Shown: in pieces, positions 47,716 to 56,745 of the stretch
Layout: each line of letters begins with the position of its first letter
How positions within the stretch are numbered: the stretch's first letter is position 1
From: Trematomus loennbergii
Taxonomy: Eukaryota > Chordata > Actinopteri > Perciformes > Nototheniidae
Direction of reading: 5' to 3'
Length of the DNA: 64,000 nt
NCBI GenBank assembly: GCA_012861695.1
Contig: JAAOOA010000524.1
Coordinates: 1,371,001-1,435,000, forward strand
Notes under the pieces: model-generated
Databases searched by the model: none
The model's input: the letters and a program-made list of their open reading frames with translations, nothing else
What the model was told of the DNA's origin: nothing
Position numbers and translations under genes: made by a program

Positions 47716-48883
47716 TTAAAGGTCACCTATTATGCAAATTCCACTTGTTCATGTCTCTTCTACATCAACATGTGTCCCCTCTTTTCATGTCTTTCTTACA
47801 TCAACATGTGTCCCCTCTTCTTCATGTCTCTTCTACATCAACATGTGTCCCCTCTTCTTCATGTCTCTTCTACATCAACATGTGTCCCCTCTTGTTCATG
47901 TCTCTTCTACATCAACATGTGTCCCCTCTTCTTCATGTCTCTTCTACATCAACATGTGTCCCCTCTTCTTCATGTCTCTTCTACATCAACATGTGTCCCC
48001 TCTTCTTCATGTCTCTTCTACATCAACATGTGTCCCCTCTTCTTCATGTCTCTTCTACATCAACATGTGTCCCCTCTTCTTCATGTCTCTTCTACATCAA
48101 CATGTGTCCCCTCTTCTTCATGTCTCTTCTACATCAACATGTGTCCCCTCTTGTTCATGTCTCTTCTTCATCAACATGTGTCCCCTCTTCTTCATGTCTC
48201 TTCTACATCAACATGTGTCCCTCTTGTTCATGTCTCTTCTACATCAACATGTGTCCCCTCTTCTTCATGTCTCTTCTACATCAACATGTGTCCCCTCTTC
48301 TTCATGTCTCTTCTACATCAACATGTGTCCCCTCTTCTTCATGTCTCTTCTACATCAACATGTGTCCCCTCTTCTCCATGTCTCTTCTACATCAACATGT
48401 GTCCCCTCTTCTTCATGTCTCTTCTACATCAACATGTGTCCCCTCTGTGTAAAGAGACTCTGAAAGTTTCAGGAACAAAGATTCTCTCTCTTTTTGTCCT
48501 GATCCATTTTTATAAAAACCTGTCTGAAAATGAGCTGATCAGATTTTGGCCACTTAATGATGTCACGATGTTTGGCTTGTGTAACCATTAGCAACCAAGG
48601 TAACCCCCCCCCCACACCTTATCACCTGAATCTCCTCCTAGAGCACCATTGTGTTCTTTGTAACCAAATATCTCTCAGAGGGGCGTGGGGAGGGGCTCCT
48701 TATTTCATCTAAAGTAACACAGAGAATCAGCACTTTGGAAAACAGGGCTGAAACAGAGGGGATTATGGGTAATGCTGCAATGATCTGTTTGGTGTTTGGA
48801 GCCAAACACTTCAAAGACATGTTTTGTATATATCTGAGACCTATAATATATTGATGAGAAACAGTATGATAGGGGACCTTTAA
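47716..48883 (+). mobile_element. TTAA MITE (family C) with 37-bp minisatellite
   Basis: TTAAAGGTCACCTATTATGC at the left and ATGATAGGGGACCTTTAA at the right, with TTAA borders. The reverse-oriented relative at 59858-60823 shares the 3' half (gagactctgaaagtttcagg, tctctcagaggggcgtgggg). Confidence 0.88.
47743..48447. repeat. 37-bp minisatellite, about 19 copies
   Basis: The unit is ttcatgtctcttctacatca plus acatgtgtcccctcttc. No frame of the unit contains a stop, so three overlapping ORFs of over 240 codons arise; none is a gene. Confidence 0.97.
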
Positions 48884-49997
48884 AAACAAAACAACGTATT
48901 CTTCTCTCTGTCTTTGAATGCACCATTTAGACCAAAGCTAATTCCTCGTATGTGTGAACTTACTGGGTAATAAAAATGATTCTGATTCAACGAGGCTCCT
49001 CGCTGATTAAATCCCTCTAAATGCCCCGCTAACCTCACACCCACGTCTGAAATAATATCTCTCATATTTATAAAAAAAGTCATTGTCCTCTCGACCTACG
49101 CACAACAGCTTTAATGACTGCTTGCAAAAAAAAAGCTATAATCATTATTATTACCTCTGCAGTGTTTTTCATGATGAAGCTGAAGGAGCTTTACAGTCAA
49201 GAAGATTAAATATAGCTGATGCATTATACGTGTATACATTTGATAGTGTTAATAATATATTTGATGGTTGGCAAGTGGAAACAGACCTCAAGCTGTTTGA
49301 TCTATTACTGGAAGATGAATACAGGAGCTAAAATAACAGAGATAAATTGGTAATCAATGTATCCATAAAGTGGCCATTAAGAGCCTTAAAATGAAAACTT
49401 GAGCCAATTTGAGACCCTTAGAAAGGGCGTGCTGGCCACAGTTCACATACAAGTAAAGATTTAAGGTAAGTTGGAGCATCACAGGTGAATACCCGTGATA
49501 AAATGTTATATTTAAAAGGAAGCTGAGTCTGAAGGTGAAGCTATGAGCAGTAACTGATCATTTGAACTGAAGACATTTGCACAATCCTCTGATAGTTTTA
49601 CACATTATTCGATTACACTACAACTTTAAAACTGCACAGCTCTTACACTGTTGATGTTAAATATACTTGACATTTTAGAGTAATTCTTTCATAATCTCTT
49701 TGTATTTCTTCATGTTTTTGTACATATTCGTTTTTATAATTTGTTTTTATCCTCAATATTTCCTCTTCATTTCAATTTGTTACTGTGTTTATGTTTGAAC
49801 CATTGTTCACCAAAAGAAAAACTCCGTGTTTTTTCAACCTACCTAAATTCAGATTCTGAAATAATAAGATGGTTGACAGATGAAATGAATCTTCCTTGGC
49901 ACGAGGAACAACACAGAGATATCAGATGTCTTGGGAATGACTTCTCCCTCAAGCTGAAGTGAGCCATTTGGTATTTAATATATGAAGGGACAATCAT

Positions 49998-50188
49998 TTA
50001 CGATACGATACGATGCGGATAGCAAACGATATGATACGATACTAGGCAATACAATACGTTACAAAACAATACGATATGATACAAAAGGATGCAATGTGTT
50101 ATGATACGAAATAATACACAGACACATTACGTTACAATTAGATACGATACATTCAAACGATACAACAAAAATGATACGATACGAAATA
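49998..50188. repeat. imperfect (GATAC)n repeat
   Basis: Many cgatacgatac, caatacgtta and gatacgaaat variants over about 190 bp, ending at the left border of the 50190 MITE. Confidence 0.85.
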
Positions 50189-50189
50189 C

Positions 50190-50926
50190 TTAAAGGTGGG
50201 GTAGGTAATTCACTTGCAATGAACACATTAAAATGCTTTGACAATAAATACATTGTTACAAAACAAAAATGACCATGTTCACGTCTTAAAGTCATCCTGA
50301 GGCCTTAGTTTTGGTTTAAAATTACACAACATCATGTATGTTTGGGCTTGTTTTCATAGACCTGGTTGCTTGTTTCTCTCAAATCTGGCAACAGAGTGGG
50401 CAGGGCGCAGTGTCTAATAGTAGCAGTAAGCTAACAAGAGGCTACGTTCAGCTGGTGACTCGGGACAGAGAAAATGTCAGGAGTTTGGAAGTATTATAAA
50501 ATTGAAAGCGAAGGCAGTGTAACAGCCAGATGCAATGTTTGCAAGGCGGAGGTTCCGCGTGGTGGAAAGAACAGAGCTACGTTCAACACGACCAATCTAA
50601 TACAAACACCAACAACAACACGACGAGTACACAGCGGCCACTCAGGTAACGGCACTGAAACAACCGACACTTTCAGAGACTTTTAAAAGGAAAGAGAAAC
50701 TGCCCCAGAACAGTGAAAAGGCCAAAAAAATAACAGCCAAGATAGCTGAATTCATCGCGTTGGATGACCAGCCGTTATCTGTTACCTTTTATTTCTCTTA
50801 ATGCATTGCATAAAGATCGGATCGGGAAAAATCGGTATCGGCAGATTGTCAAAATCAAATGATCGGAATCGGATCGGGAGCAAAAAAAGGTGATCGGGAC
50901 ATCCCTATTACCTACCCTACCTTTAA
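50190..50926. mobile_element. TTAA MITE (family E) carrying a hAT fragment
   Basis: TTAAAGGTGGGGTAGGTAAT on the left and ATTACCTACCCTACCTTTAA on the right. Most of the interior is foreign: a BED zinc-finger transposase piece and a hAT right end (tgatcgggacatccc at 50891-50905). Confidence 0.82.
50474..50784 (+). pseudogene. hAT transposase N-terminal fragment (BED zinc finger)
   Basis: The frame from ATG 50474 reads VWKYYKIESEGSVTARCNVC then KAEVPRG and NTTNLIQ. After one extra base near 50612 the next frame gives HQQQHDEY and QPTLSETFKRKEKLPQ. CNVC plus H-x3-H is a BED-type zinc finger of ZBED/hAT transposases. The catalytic RNaseH-like core is missing; the sequence runs straight to the element's right end. 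Confidence 0.82.
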
Positions 50927-51667
50927 TTGTCAGATCAAGTATGTCATTCGTCTTGCACCACAGTAGCTCCCTTTGCAACATCAACAAGGACAAATATTAA
51001 GACAAGATATAGGGAAACAGACATTAACCGTAAAAAGGAATGAAACAAAAGCGGTTTGATTGATTTAAATACATTTTGTTGGTATTTTAATCAATTGCTT
51101 TACCTATTAAAGTTGATTCAGTAGACAGTCAGTTATTATGAATCATTAATATTTCAAATCAATGACATCAAGGAGAATATTACCCAAAAGCAGGTACATG
51201 CTCATGAGTATTACTTAGGCATCAGTGTTGATATTGTTGCGTTATATGCTTGAATAAGCCCTCTTCAGCTCCTTTGGGATGAAACAGCTTTGTAACATTA
51301 GTATCAGCCTCTAAATCGATGTCACTGCTTCAATTCCAAGTGGTGCATGTGTGTTTGTACATAAGTGTCCTTCACATTGCATTCAGGCGCAGTGTGTAAT
51401 TATACCGTATGAAAACAAAGCAGCAGCAGTTGATTAACTCGCAGTCTGCCGTCGTGCCTGCCATCGACAAGGAGGAGAACATCAAGGACATCCAAGACTC
51501 ACCTTGACCATCGCTTCTGCATTATTCATTGACCCCAGAGCCATTGTTCTTGTGTTTATGAGAACACAAGCTCGGGAAAGATGAAATACGCCCGGTGTGG
51601 TGTAAGACGGCTTCTCAGGTCTCAGAGGTGGGTCATGAAGAGATGGAAGGTTATTCGTTACAAAAGG

Positions 51668-51935
51668 TGTTGCATGTAGTTATGTATGCAGATAAAATGC
51701 TGTGCAAAGTTGTTTCTATCATATATTTTTTTTAATTATCTTGAATATGCAGAAATGATAGTTTGGTTGTTTTTCTTGTTGAGGTTCGACGAAAGCAGCG
51801 TGAGTTTAGTTCATGAAATATTCTGGGAGTTTGTGTTCTTCCTTGCGACCAAGCCGACTGTACCATCGACCAATTCAGGTGGAAAGTGTCATGTCTGGTG
51901 TGATAAGGAGGCGTGTGGGCAATGGGGTAGTGTGT
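51668..51935 (+). repeat. diverged repeat pair, copy 1
   Basis: tgcagataaaatgctgtgcaaag ... gaaagcagcgtga ... gcgaccaagc matches 55555-55800 in the same orientation with moderate divergence. Class unknown. Confidence 0.65.
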
Positions 51936-52040
51936 TTGTGAGGGTTGGTGCCAGAAGAAAACTCATGTAGTGCCTGGAATAAAAAGGGTTCATCTCAGGA
52001 GGAGCATTAAGGTGTACATATAATTCATTAAAACTTTATT

Positions 52041-52240
52041 TAGGAGGCGTGTGGTGCAGTGGGTTGTGCGTTGGTGTTCAGATCAGGGGGTCACAGGTTC
52101 AAACCCCACTGCAGTCAGCATGTCGTTGTGTCCCTGAGACACTTCACCCCAAATTGCTCCTGTGGGGATTGCCCACAGTATTGAGTATGTAAGTCGCTTT
52201 GGATAAAAGCGTCTAACAAGTGACATGTCATGTAATGTGA
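52041..52240 (+). mobile_element. tRNA-derived SINE with L2-like tail
   Basis: Complete plus-strand copy: aggaggcgtgtggtgcagtg, B box ggttcaaacccc, caaattgctcctgtggggat and tail gtaagtcgctttggataaaa. Confidence 0.88.
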
Positions 52241-52267
52241 TAACATATTTTTAAGACGTCTAAAATA

Positions 52268-52515
52268 TTAAAGGGGTTCTTTGATGCTCATCTTCAGGTT
52301 CATTTTTGTATGTAGTGTCTCTCTGGGACATGTCTCCATACTTTAATGTTCAAAAGCTTTATTTCACTCATACTGCCTGTGCTGCAGCACCTCTTTTCAC
52401 CCTCTGTCTGAAACCAGAGCCCAGTCTGCTCTGATTGGTTAGCTGGCCGGCTCTGTTGTTATTGGTCAACCACTTCGAGATGTCCCGGCCCCTTAGCCTA
52501 TCACGTACAATGTCC
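52268..52515 (+). mobile_element. family-A MITE, truncated
   Basis: TTAAAGGGGTTCTTTGATGC, then ctgtctgaaaccagagccca and tatcacgtacaatgtc. Cut before the second half. Confidence 0.8.
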
Positions 52516-52857
52516 GCCTCAACTCCTCTCCTAACAGTTCTTTCCCTAGCTCTTGTGTGCATAACAAAGTATTCATTGGGTGTCCACCAGTAGAGTCATG
52601 GATTCTGATTGGTGCAGAATCTGGCCCGACTCTCAAATCGAAGCGTGCACCTGCTGTAACCCTGACAAATACATTAATATATAAAAACCAAAAGTGTGCT
52701 TTTCCTTCTGTGACAAGCCAAACTTTCCACAGTACAAAAGGATTATGCAAAAGGAGCGTGGGAGATAATTGGAGGCCCAAAGTTACATTTCGCCTCTGGC
52801 TGGATAATCTTTCCGTGCTTTAAGGGACAGCAGAAAGTCACAAAAAGTTGCTCTTAC

Positions 52858-52955
52858 TTTACAGCCGTCTCCTCGGGCACTTCCAGAGACAGAGTGAGAG
52901 TTCCTGATGTCAGCTCACACAGCTCCGGACTCACACAGTGCAGACCCTCCGTCAC
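52858..52955 (-). CDS. dner: dner exon 3: part of the non-EGF ectodomain segment
   Basis: This 98-nt exon enters in phase 0 after gtgctccag and ends GTAAA|gtaaga. It reads VTEGLHCVSPELCELTSGTL and then LSLEVPEETAV, with the split Lys codon completed by exon 4. It belongs to the spacer between the first two and the remaining EGF repeats, which diverges more than the EGF repeats. The assignment rests on phase continuity with exons 2 and 4 and on similarity to the mammalian F-EVP-T-VK pattern. Confidence 0.9.
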
Positions 52956-53112
52956 CTGGAGCACACACACACATTACACACACATTACAGATTAACACAC
53001 AGACGCTTCAATTCAGCCTCCAACGGCACCACCAGACGGGGAGAAGTGAGCATGTGTGTTTGCCAGGTATTTGGTACAGAGCTAATACTTTTCATTTATT
53101 TAATACTTTACT

Positions 53113-53557
53113 TTAAAGGGGACCTATCATGCAAAATGCACTTTTGTACGTCTTTTATACATGAATATGTGTCCCCGGTGTTCCAGGGAACTCACCAAGT
53201 GTCAGAAAACACAACCCTCTCTATTTTCCTCCATACCCAAATCTCTAAAAAAGGGGCTGCAACGGATCTGATCAAAACTGATCCAGATTTGAACACTGTC
53301 CTGACGTCAGGACGTGGCGCTACGGCTATTGGGCCAACTCCACCAATCAGGAGGAGACAGCCACGGCCATTGCCGTTCGAAAGTGCTGGAGACGCTGTAG
53401 TACATATGCCAGGCCTGTAGGTGGTGCTGTTCTCACTGAATCTGCCCAGAGCTAGAAATGGTCAAATTGAGCGAAATGAGGCATGGCTAAAATCTGTTTT
53501 GGTATTTTGAAAAAAAAAAGTATATAAATATGCCTTAGCATGATAGGTCCACTTTAA
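53113..53557 (+). mobile_element. family-B MITE (copy 4), 445 bp
   Basis: TTAAAGGGGACCTATCATGC and AGCATGATAGGTCCACTTTAA. TGACGTCA lies at 53302-53309. Close to copies 1 and 3 in sequence. Confidence 0.88.
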
Positions 53558-53564
53558 ACTATGA

Positions 53565-53740
53565 CAAAAGATGACATTTTATAATTTCAGGTTTTAATGA
53601 TCAAGGTTATTGTGACACTCGTATTGTGAAAGTTTCCTATTATAATTTCAATGAATACAGTATGTTTTTAATTGCACTCTTTCTCTACCAGTTTATCAGT
53701 CATCTCTTTATCACAACACCACACATGTATTTTAAACTTG
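53565..53740 (+). repeat. intronic duplicate, copy 1
   Basis: ataatttcaatgaatacagtatg and tttatcacaacaccacacat match 54655-54815 in the same orientation. Confidence 0.8.
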
Positions 53741-53744
53741 ATTA

Positions 53745-54212
53745 TTATTAAGAATAAGAAGACCCTTCATCTGAAACACTGGCACATCCTTATATATAAG
53801 GCTTATTCTTGGTGCTCTTCCCCCTTATCTAAGGATCTGCATAAACAGAAAATGCACAGGATCTTATCGGCTTCGCTCTGAGGACTTTTTCCTTCTAACT
53901 GTTCCAAAAGTCCGTAGTGAACTGGGAAAGAGGGCGTTAAGTTACGCTGCTCCTGAAGCTTCAAATTGAGCTGAAACTCAGAGAGCTGTCTCATTAAACA
54001 GACTCACTACTCTAAATGACCTTGAAGCAAACCGCTGTGTCTGTAAATGCTTTGGCTAAAAATGGTTGTATGACTGTGTTGTGATTGTGTGTTTTAATTT
54101 GTCTGTAACTGTGCTGTTACCATTCTTGGGCCAGGACTCTCTGAAAAGAGATTTGTAATCTCAATGAGACCTATCCTGGTTAAACAAAGGTCAAATAAAA
54201 AATGTGGGGAAT
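53745..54212 (+). mobile_element. non-LTR retrotransposon 3' end
   Basis: ccaaaagtccgtagtgaact gggaaagagggc resembles a LINE ORF2 C-terminus (PKVRSELGKRA-like). The end is cttgggccaggactctctga, aaagagatttgtaatctcaa and ggtcaaataaaaaat, a common fish LINE tail. Confidence 0.75.
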
Positions 54213-54334
54213 TCAGTTATTCTCTACACAGGTCCATACTGGGGATATATACATTAGTTCTACGTGCATACATATACAAAAACACATGCATTTATGTTAT
54301 TGAGGAGCAAACAGGCAACCATGGAGCAGTTACT

Positions 54335-54497
54335 GATTAGATGCTTGCTCAAGGACACCTCAATAGTGCCCAGGAGGTGAACTTGCACATCTCCAACTAT
54401 CAATCCACACCCTGTATTTCTGGTCCGATCGGGACTTGAACCGGCGACCCTTCAGTTACCAAGCCAAGTCCCTACAGACGGAGCTACTGCTGCCCAA
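54335..54497 (-). mobile_element. tRNA-derived SINE fragment
   Basis: Minus strand: gggcagcagtagctccgtct (A box), cgccggttcaagtcccgatc (B box), then gtgtccttgagcaagc. Related to 20120 and 21641. Confidence 0.82.
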
Positions 54498-54654
54498 TTA
54501 CAAAGATTATTATTAATATGTTTTTTTAACAAATGACACAGCTAGTTTGTGTGTGTAGTGATGGGTAAATAAAGAGCTAGAAATATAGAGATATATTTAT
54601 TACATGAAATAGCTAATTTTGTATTTATTTAAAAAATGTTTAAATAAACTAAAA

Positions 54655-54815
54655 CTAAAGATGATATCAGAATTTCAGGTTTTAAATATCATGGTTATTA
54701 CGATGCAGTTTCCTATTATAATTTCAATGAATACAGTATGTTTCTTATTGCACTCTTTTTCTCCCCAGTTCGTCAGGCATCTCTTTATCACAACACCACA
54801 CATGTCTTTTTTTTT
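54655..54815 (+). repeat. intronic duplicate, copy 2
   Basis: Homologous to 53565-53740, about 1.1 kb away, with small indels. Confidence 0.8.
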
Positions 54816-54821
54816 ATAATA

Positions 54822-54880
54822 ATACATGTGCATGTAAATGGTCTGCAAAGGCTAGAATCACTGTGTTCCCTCCAAAAATG
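54822..54880 (+). mobile_element. family-A MITE scrap near exon 2 donor
   Basis: gcatgtaaatggtctgcaaa ggctagaatcactgtgttcc, the subterminal family-A sequence. Confidence 0.75.
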
Positions 54881-54898
54881 TATTAGAAGATATCTCAC

Positions 54899-55289
54899 CC
54901 TGTCGGCCTCCCACGACACCACCAGCAGCCTCTGTCCAGCTTTGGGTTGCCATGGCTGCAGGGTGGGAGGTGGAGTTGTGGTGGTGGTATCAGTGGTGGT
55001 GGGGGGAGGACAGTAGTGGGGAGGGGGGCAGTAGTGGGGGGGGTACAGTAGTAGTGGTTGTAGGTGGCTGAGTGGCGGCAGCGGTGGTGGAGGCGGCGGG
55101 GGTGGCCAGTTCGGGGGCGGGGGGGGTGGAGGGGTCCCACTCAGCGGGGGGCAGGTCCATCAGGATCTGATCACACCGCCCCCCCTCGTAGCCCTCGCTG
55201 CAGACGCAGGTGTAGGCCGCCTCCCCCTCATCGCTACGGCTGCAGTTTCCATGGAGACAGGGACTGCTGGCACACGGATCGGTGAAAAA
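54899..55289 (-). CDS. dner: dner exon 2: EGF-like repeat and Pro/Thr-rich linker (two frameshifts)
   Basis: The acceptor is ttcttccag at 55290-55298 and the donor AGG|gtgaga at 54898. The exon starts FFTDPCASSPCLHGNC, an EGF-like repeat closing with CVCSEGYEGGRC. A linker rich in Pro, Thr and Ala follows, and the exon ends in PTLQPWQPKAGQRLLV-like sequence similar to the mammalian exon. The EGF part and the last part are in different frames. The shift occurs within the C-rich tract: frame changes fit one missing C in the run of eight C (minus strand, about 55036-55043) and one in a run of six (about 55001-55006). Length is 391 nt where 393 is expected for phase 0/0. EGF and WQPK ends are certain; the exact linker reading is not. 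Confidence 0.93.
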
Positions 55290-55554
55290 CTGGAAGAAAA
55301 TGAGAATAAATAACAACAGGAAGAGTCAGAAACATGTGATTTTTCCATCAATCAAATTGTATTTTTAAAGCACTTTTCATACACAGAGGTTAACACAAAG
55401 AACCTCCAAAAAGAATAACCAAAAAAAGAATAATATAGATCACTACAAGAGAAGTCAACAAACACAGGACAGAATAAAACTAATAGCACAATTAAATTAA
55501 AAGCTTGATTAAAAAGGTGGGTCTTATTCTGTCTGTACATCTATTCAAAATGTT

Positions 55555-55800
55555 CATATGTAGTTTGGTGCAGATAAAATACTGTGCAAAGTAATTGCTA
55601 TTGTATTTTTAATTATTATGGTGAAAATATTGTGCACAGCACGTTGTTATTTTTGTTGTTGAGTGGGTGAAAGAAGCAGCGTGAATATTGTTAATTAGGG
55701 CCTTCGTAGGATAGATTTGTTTGTGTCCTTTCTTGAGACCAAGCTAACAAACAAGCCACTTCATATCGATTGTGTCCTGAGTGTGTGGGAGAGAAACTCT
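55555..55800 (+). repeat. diverged repeat pair, copy 2
   Basis: tgcagataaaatactgtgca aag ... gaaagaagcagcgtgaa ... gagaccaagc matches 51668-51935. Confidence 0.65.
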
Positions 55801-55891
55801 TTTTAGCCTTTGCAGACCATTTACATGCACACAAACCTATATAACACTACAGGAACGGGAACACCTCAAAAACATAATAGGGCCTCTTTAA
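55801..55891 (-). mobile_element. family-A MITE terminal fragment
   Basis: agcctttgcagaccatttac through cataatagggcctctttaa, ending at TTAA 55888-55891. Confidence 0.82.
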
Positions 55892-55899
55892 AATGTATA

Positions 55900-55990
55900 T
55901 TTTGTCCATTTATTTGTATTTTCATGTGCAATGCCTTGTTTACATGCTGATGCAATACAACTATTTCCCATTTAGGATCAATAAAGTATA
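55900..55990 (+). mobile_element. LINE 3' tail fragment
   Basis: gtgcaatgccttgtttacat, then ctatttcccatttaggatca and ataaagtataagtgaatct. Confidence 0.6.
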
Positions 55991-56036
55991 AGTGAATCTA
56001 ATCTAATCGTTCTTCTCTTTTTGATAAAGCCATATA

Positions 56037-56745
56037 GTGACATCAGCATTACAACATCAGGAGGATACGTCCCCTCCTGACCCAGAAAGCGACGCAACTT
56101 CTGGTCCAGGCTCTCGTCATCTCACGCCTAGACTACTGCATCCGACCTCTGCAGCTCATCCAGAATGCAGCGGCTCGTCTGGTCTTCAACCTTCCTAAAT
56201 TCTCCCACACCACGCCCTCCCTCTCGCTGGCTTCCAGTAACTGCTAGAATCCACTTCAAGACACTGGTCTAGCGTACCATGCTGTGAATGGATCTGGCCC
56301 TTCCTACATCCAGGACATGGTTAAACCATACACCCCAGCCGTGCACTCCGCTCTGCATCGCCAAACGCTCGCTGCACCCGCACTGCGAGGGGGACCCAAG
56401 TTCCCATCAGCAAAAACACGTGGGTTTGCTATCCTGGCTCCAAAATGGTGGAATGAGCTCCCCATTGACATCAGGACAGCAGAAAGCTTACACATCTTCC
56501 GGCGCAGACTGAAAACTCATCTCTTTCGACTCCACTTCGAGCGATAGAATTACTAACAAAGCACTTGTATACTAATAAAGGACTGGCTTATCTAAAGCCA
56601 GTTGAGTAGCACTTGAAATGTTTTGGCTCTATGAAACCTGATGTACTTATATGATTCTGTTTTCTTCTAGTTTGTATCTTCTTGGTCGAATGCACTTATT
56701 GTAAGTCGCTTTGGATAAAAGCGTCAGCTAAATGCAAAGTAATGT
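56037..56745 (+). mobile_element. L2-type LINE 3' end (longer copy)
   Basis: Begins with ctggtccaggctctcgtcat ctcacgcctagactactgca, then NGSGPSYIQDMVKPYTPA, KWWNELPIDIRTAESLHIFR and a gtaagtcgctttggataaaa tail. Frameshifts interrupt it. About 200 bp longer at the 5' side than the 31.5-kb copy. Confidence 0.88.

Larger units (their letters stand above)
45732..52857 (-). other. dner: dner intron 3
   Basis: 7.1 kb with hAT (45830-45992), SINEs (46990-47177, 52041-52240), MITE with 37-bp array (47716-48883), GATAC-rich sequence, hAT-in-MITE (50190-50926), a diverged duplicate (51668-51935) and family-A (52268-52515). 45993-46990, 48884-49997 and 50927-51667 hold nothing I can assign. Confidence 0.85.
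52956..54898 (-). other. dner: dner intron 2
   Basis: Contains a family-B MITE, a LINE end, a SINE and an internal duplicate (53565-53740 versus 54655-54815). A family-A scrap lies at 54822-54880, beside the exon 2 donor. Confidence 0.85.
17145..55289 (-). other. dner: dner gene, exons 2-13 plus 3'UTR (exon 1 outside window)
   Basis: DNER is a single-pass neuronal membrane protein with Delta/Notch-type EGF repeats, known from mammals as a Notch-related ligand in neuron-glia signalling. Twelve minus-strand exons with GT-AG borders give nine EGF-like repeats, a spacer without EGF repeats, a transmembrane helix and a tail ending in DDKPLVTLIKTKDL. This order and the tail match vertebrate DNER from memory. 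Exons: 55289-54899, 52955-52858, 45731-45568, 41907-41759, 40327-40175, 38904-38791, 30981-30749, 22646-22524, 22109-21996, 21046-20916, 19832-19586, 18297-18186. Exon phases chain correctly throughout. Exons 2, 6, 8 and 11 carry one-base deletions. The missing exon 1 should supply the signal peptide and EGF repeat 1. The span, about 37 kb plus intron 1, is far more compact than the mammalian gene. The identification is very secure; functional integrity is not. Confidence 0.96.

Noticed and set aside
47703..48591. Three 240-270-codon ORFs with HQHVSPLL-type repeats
   Set aside because: All three frames are open because the 37-bp unit lacks stops; it is an array, not a gene.
49083..49331. 82-codon ORF ending LKLFDLLLEDEYRS
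   Set aside because: No domain recognised, AT-rich intronic context, likely chance.
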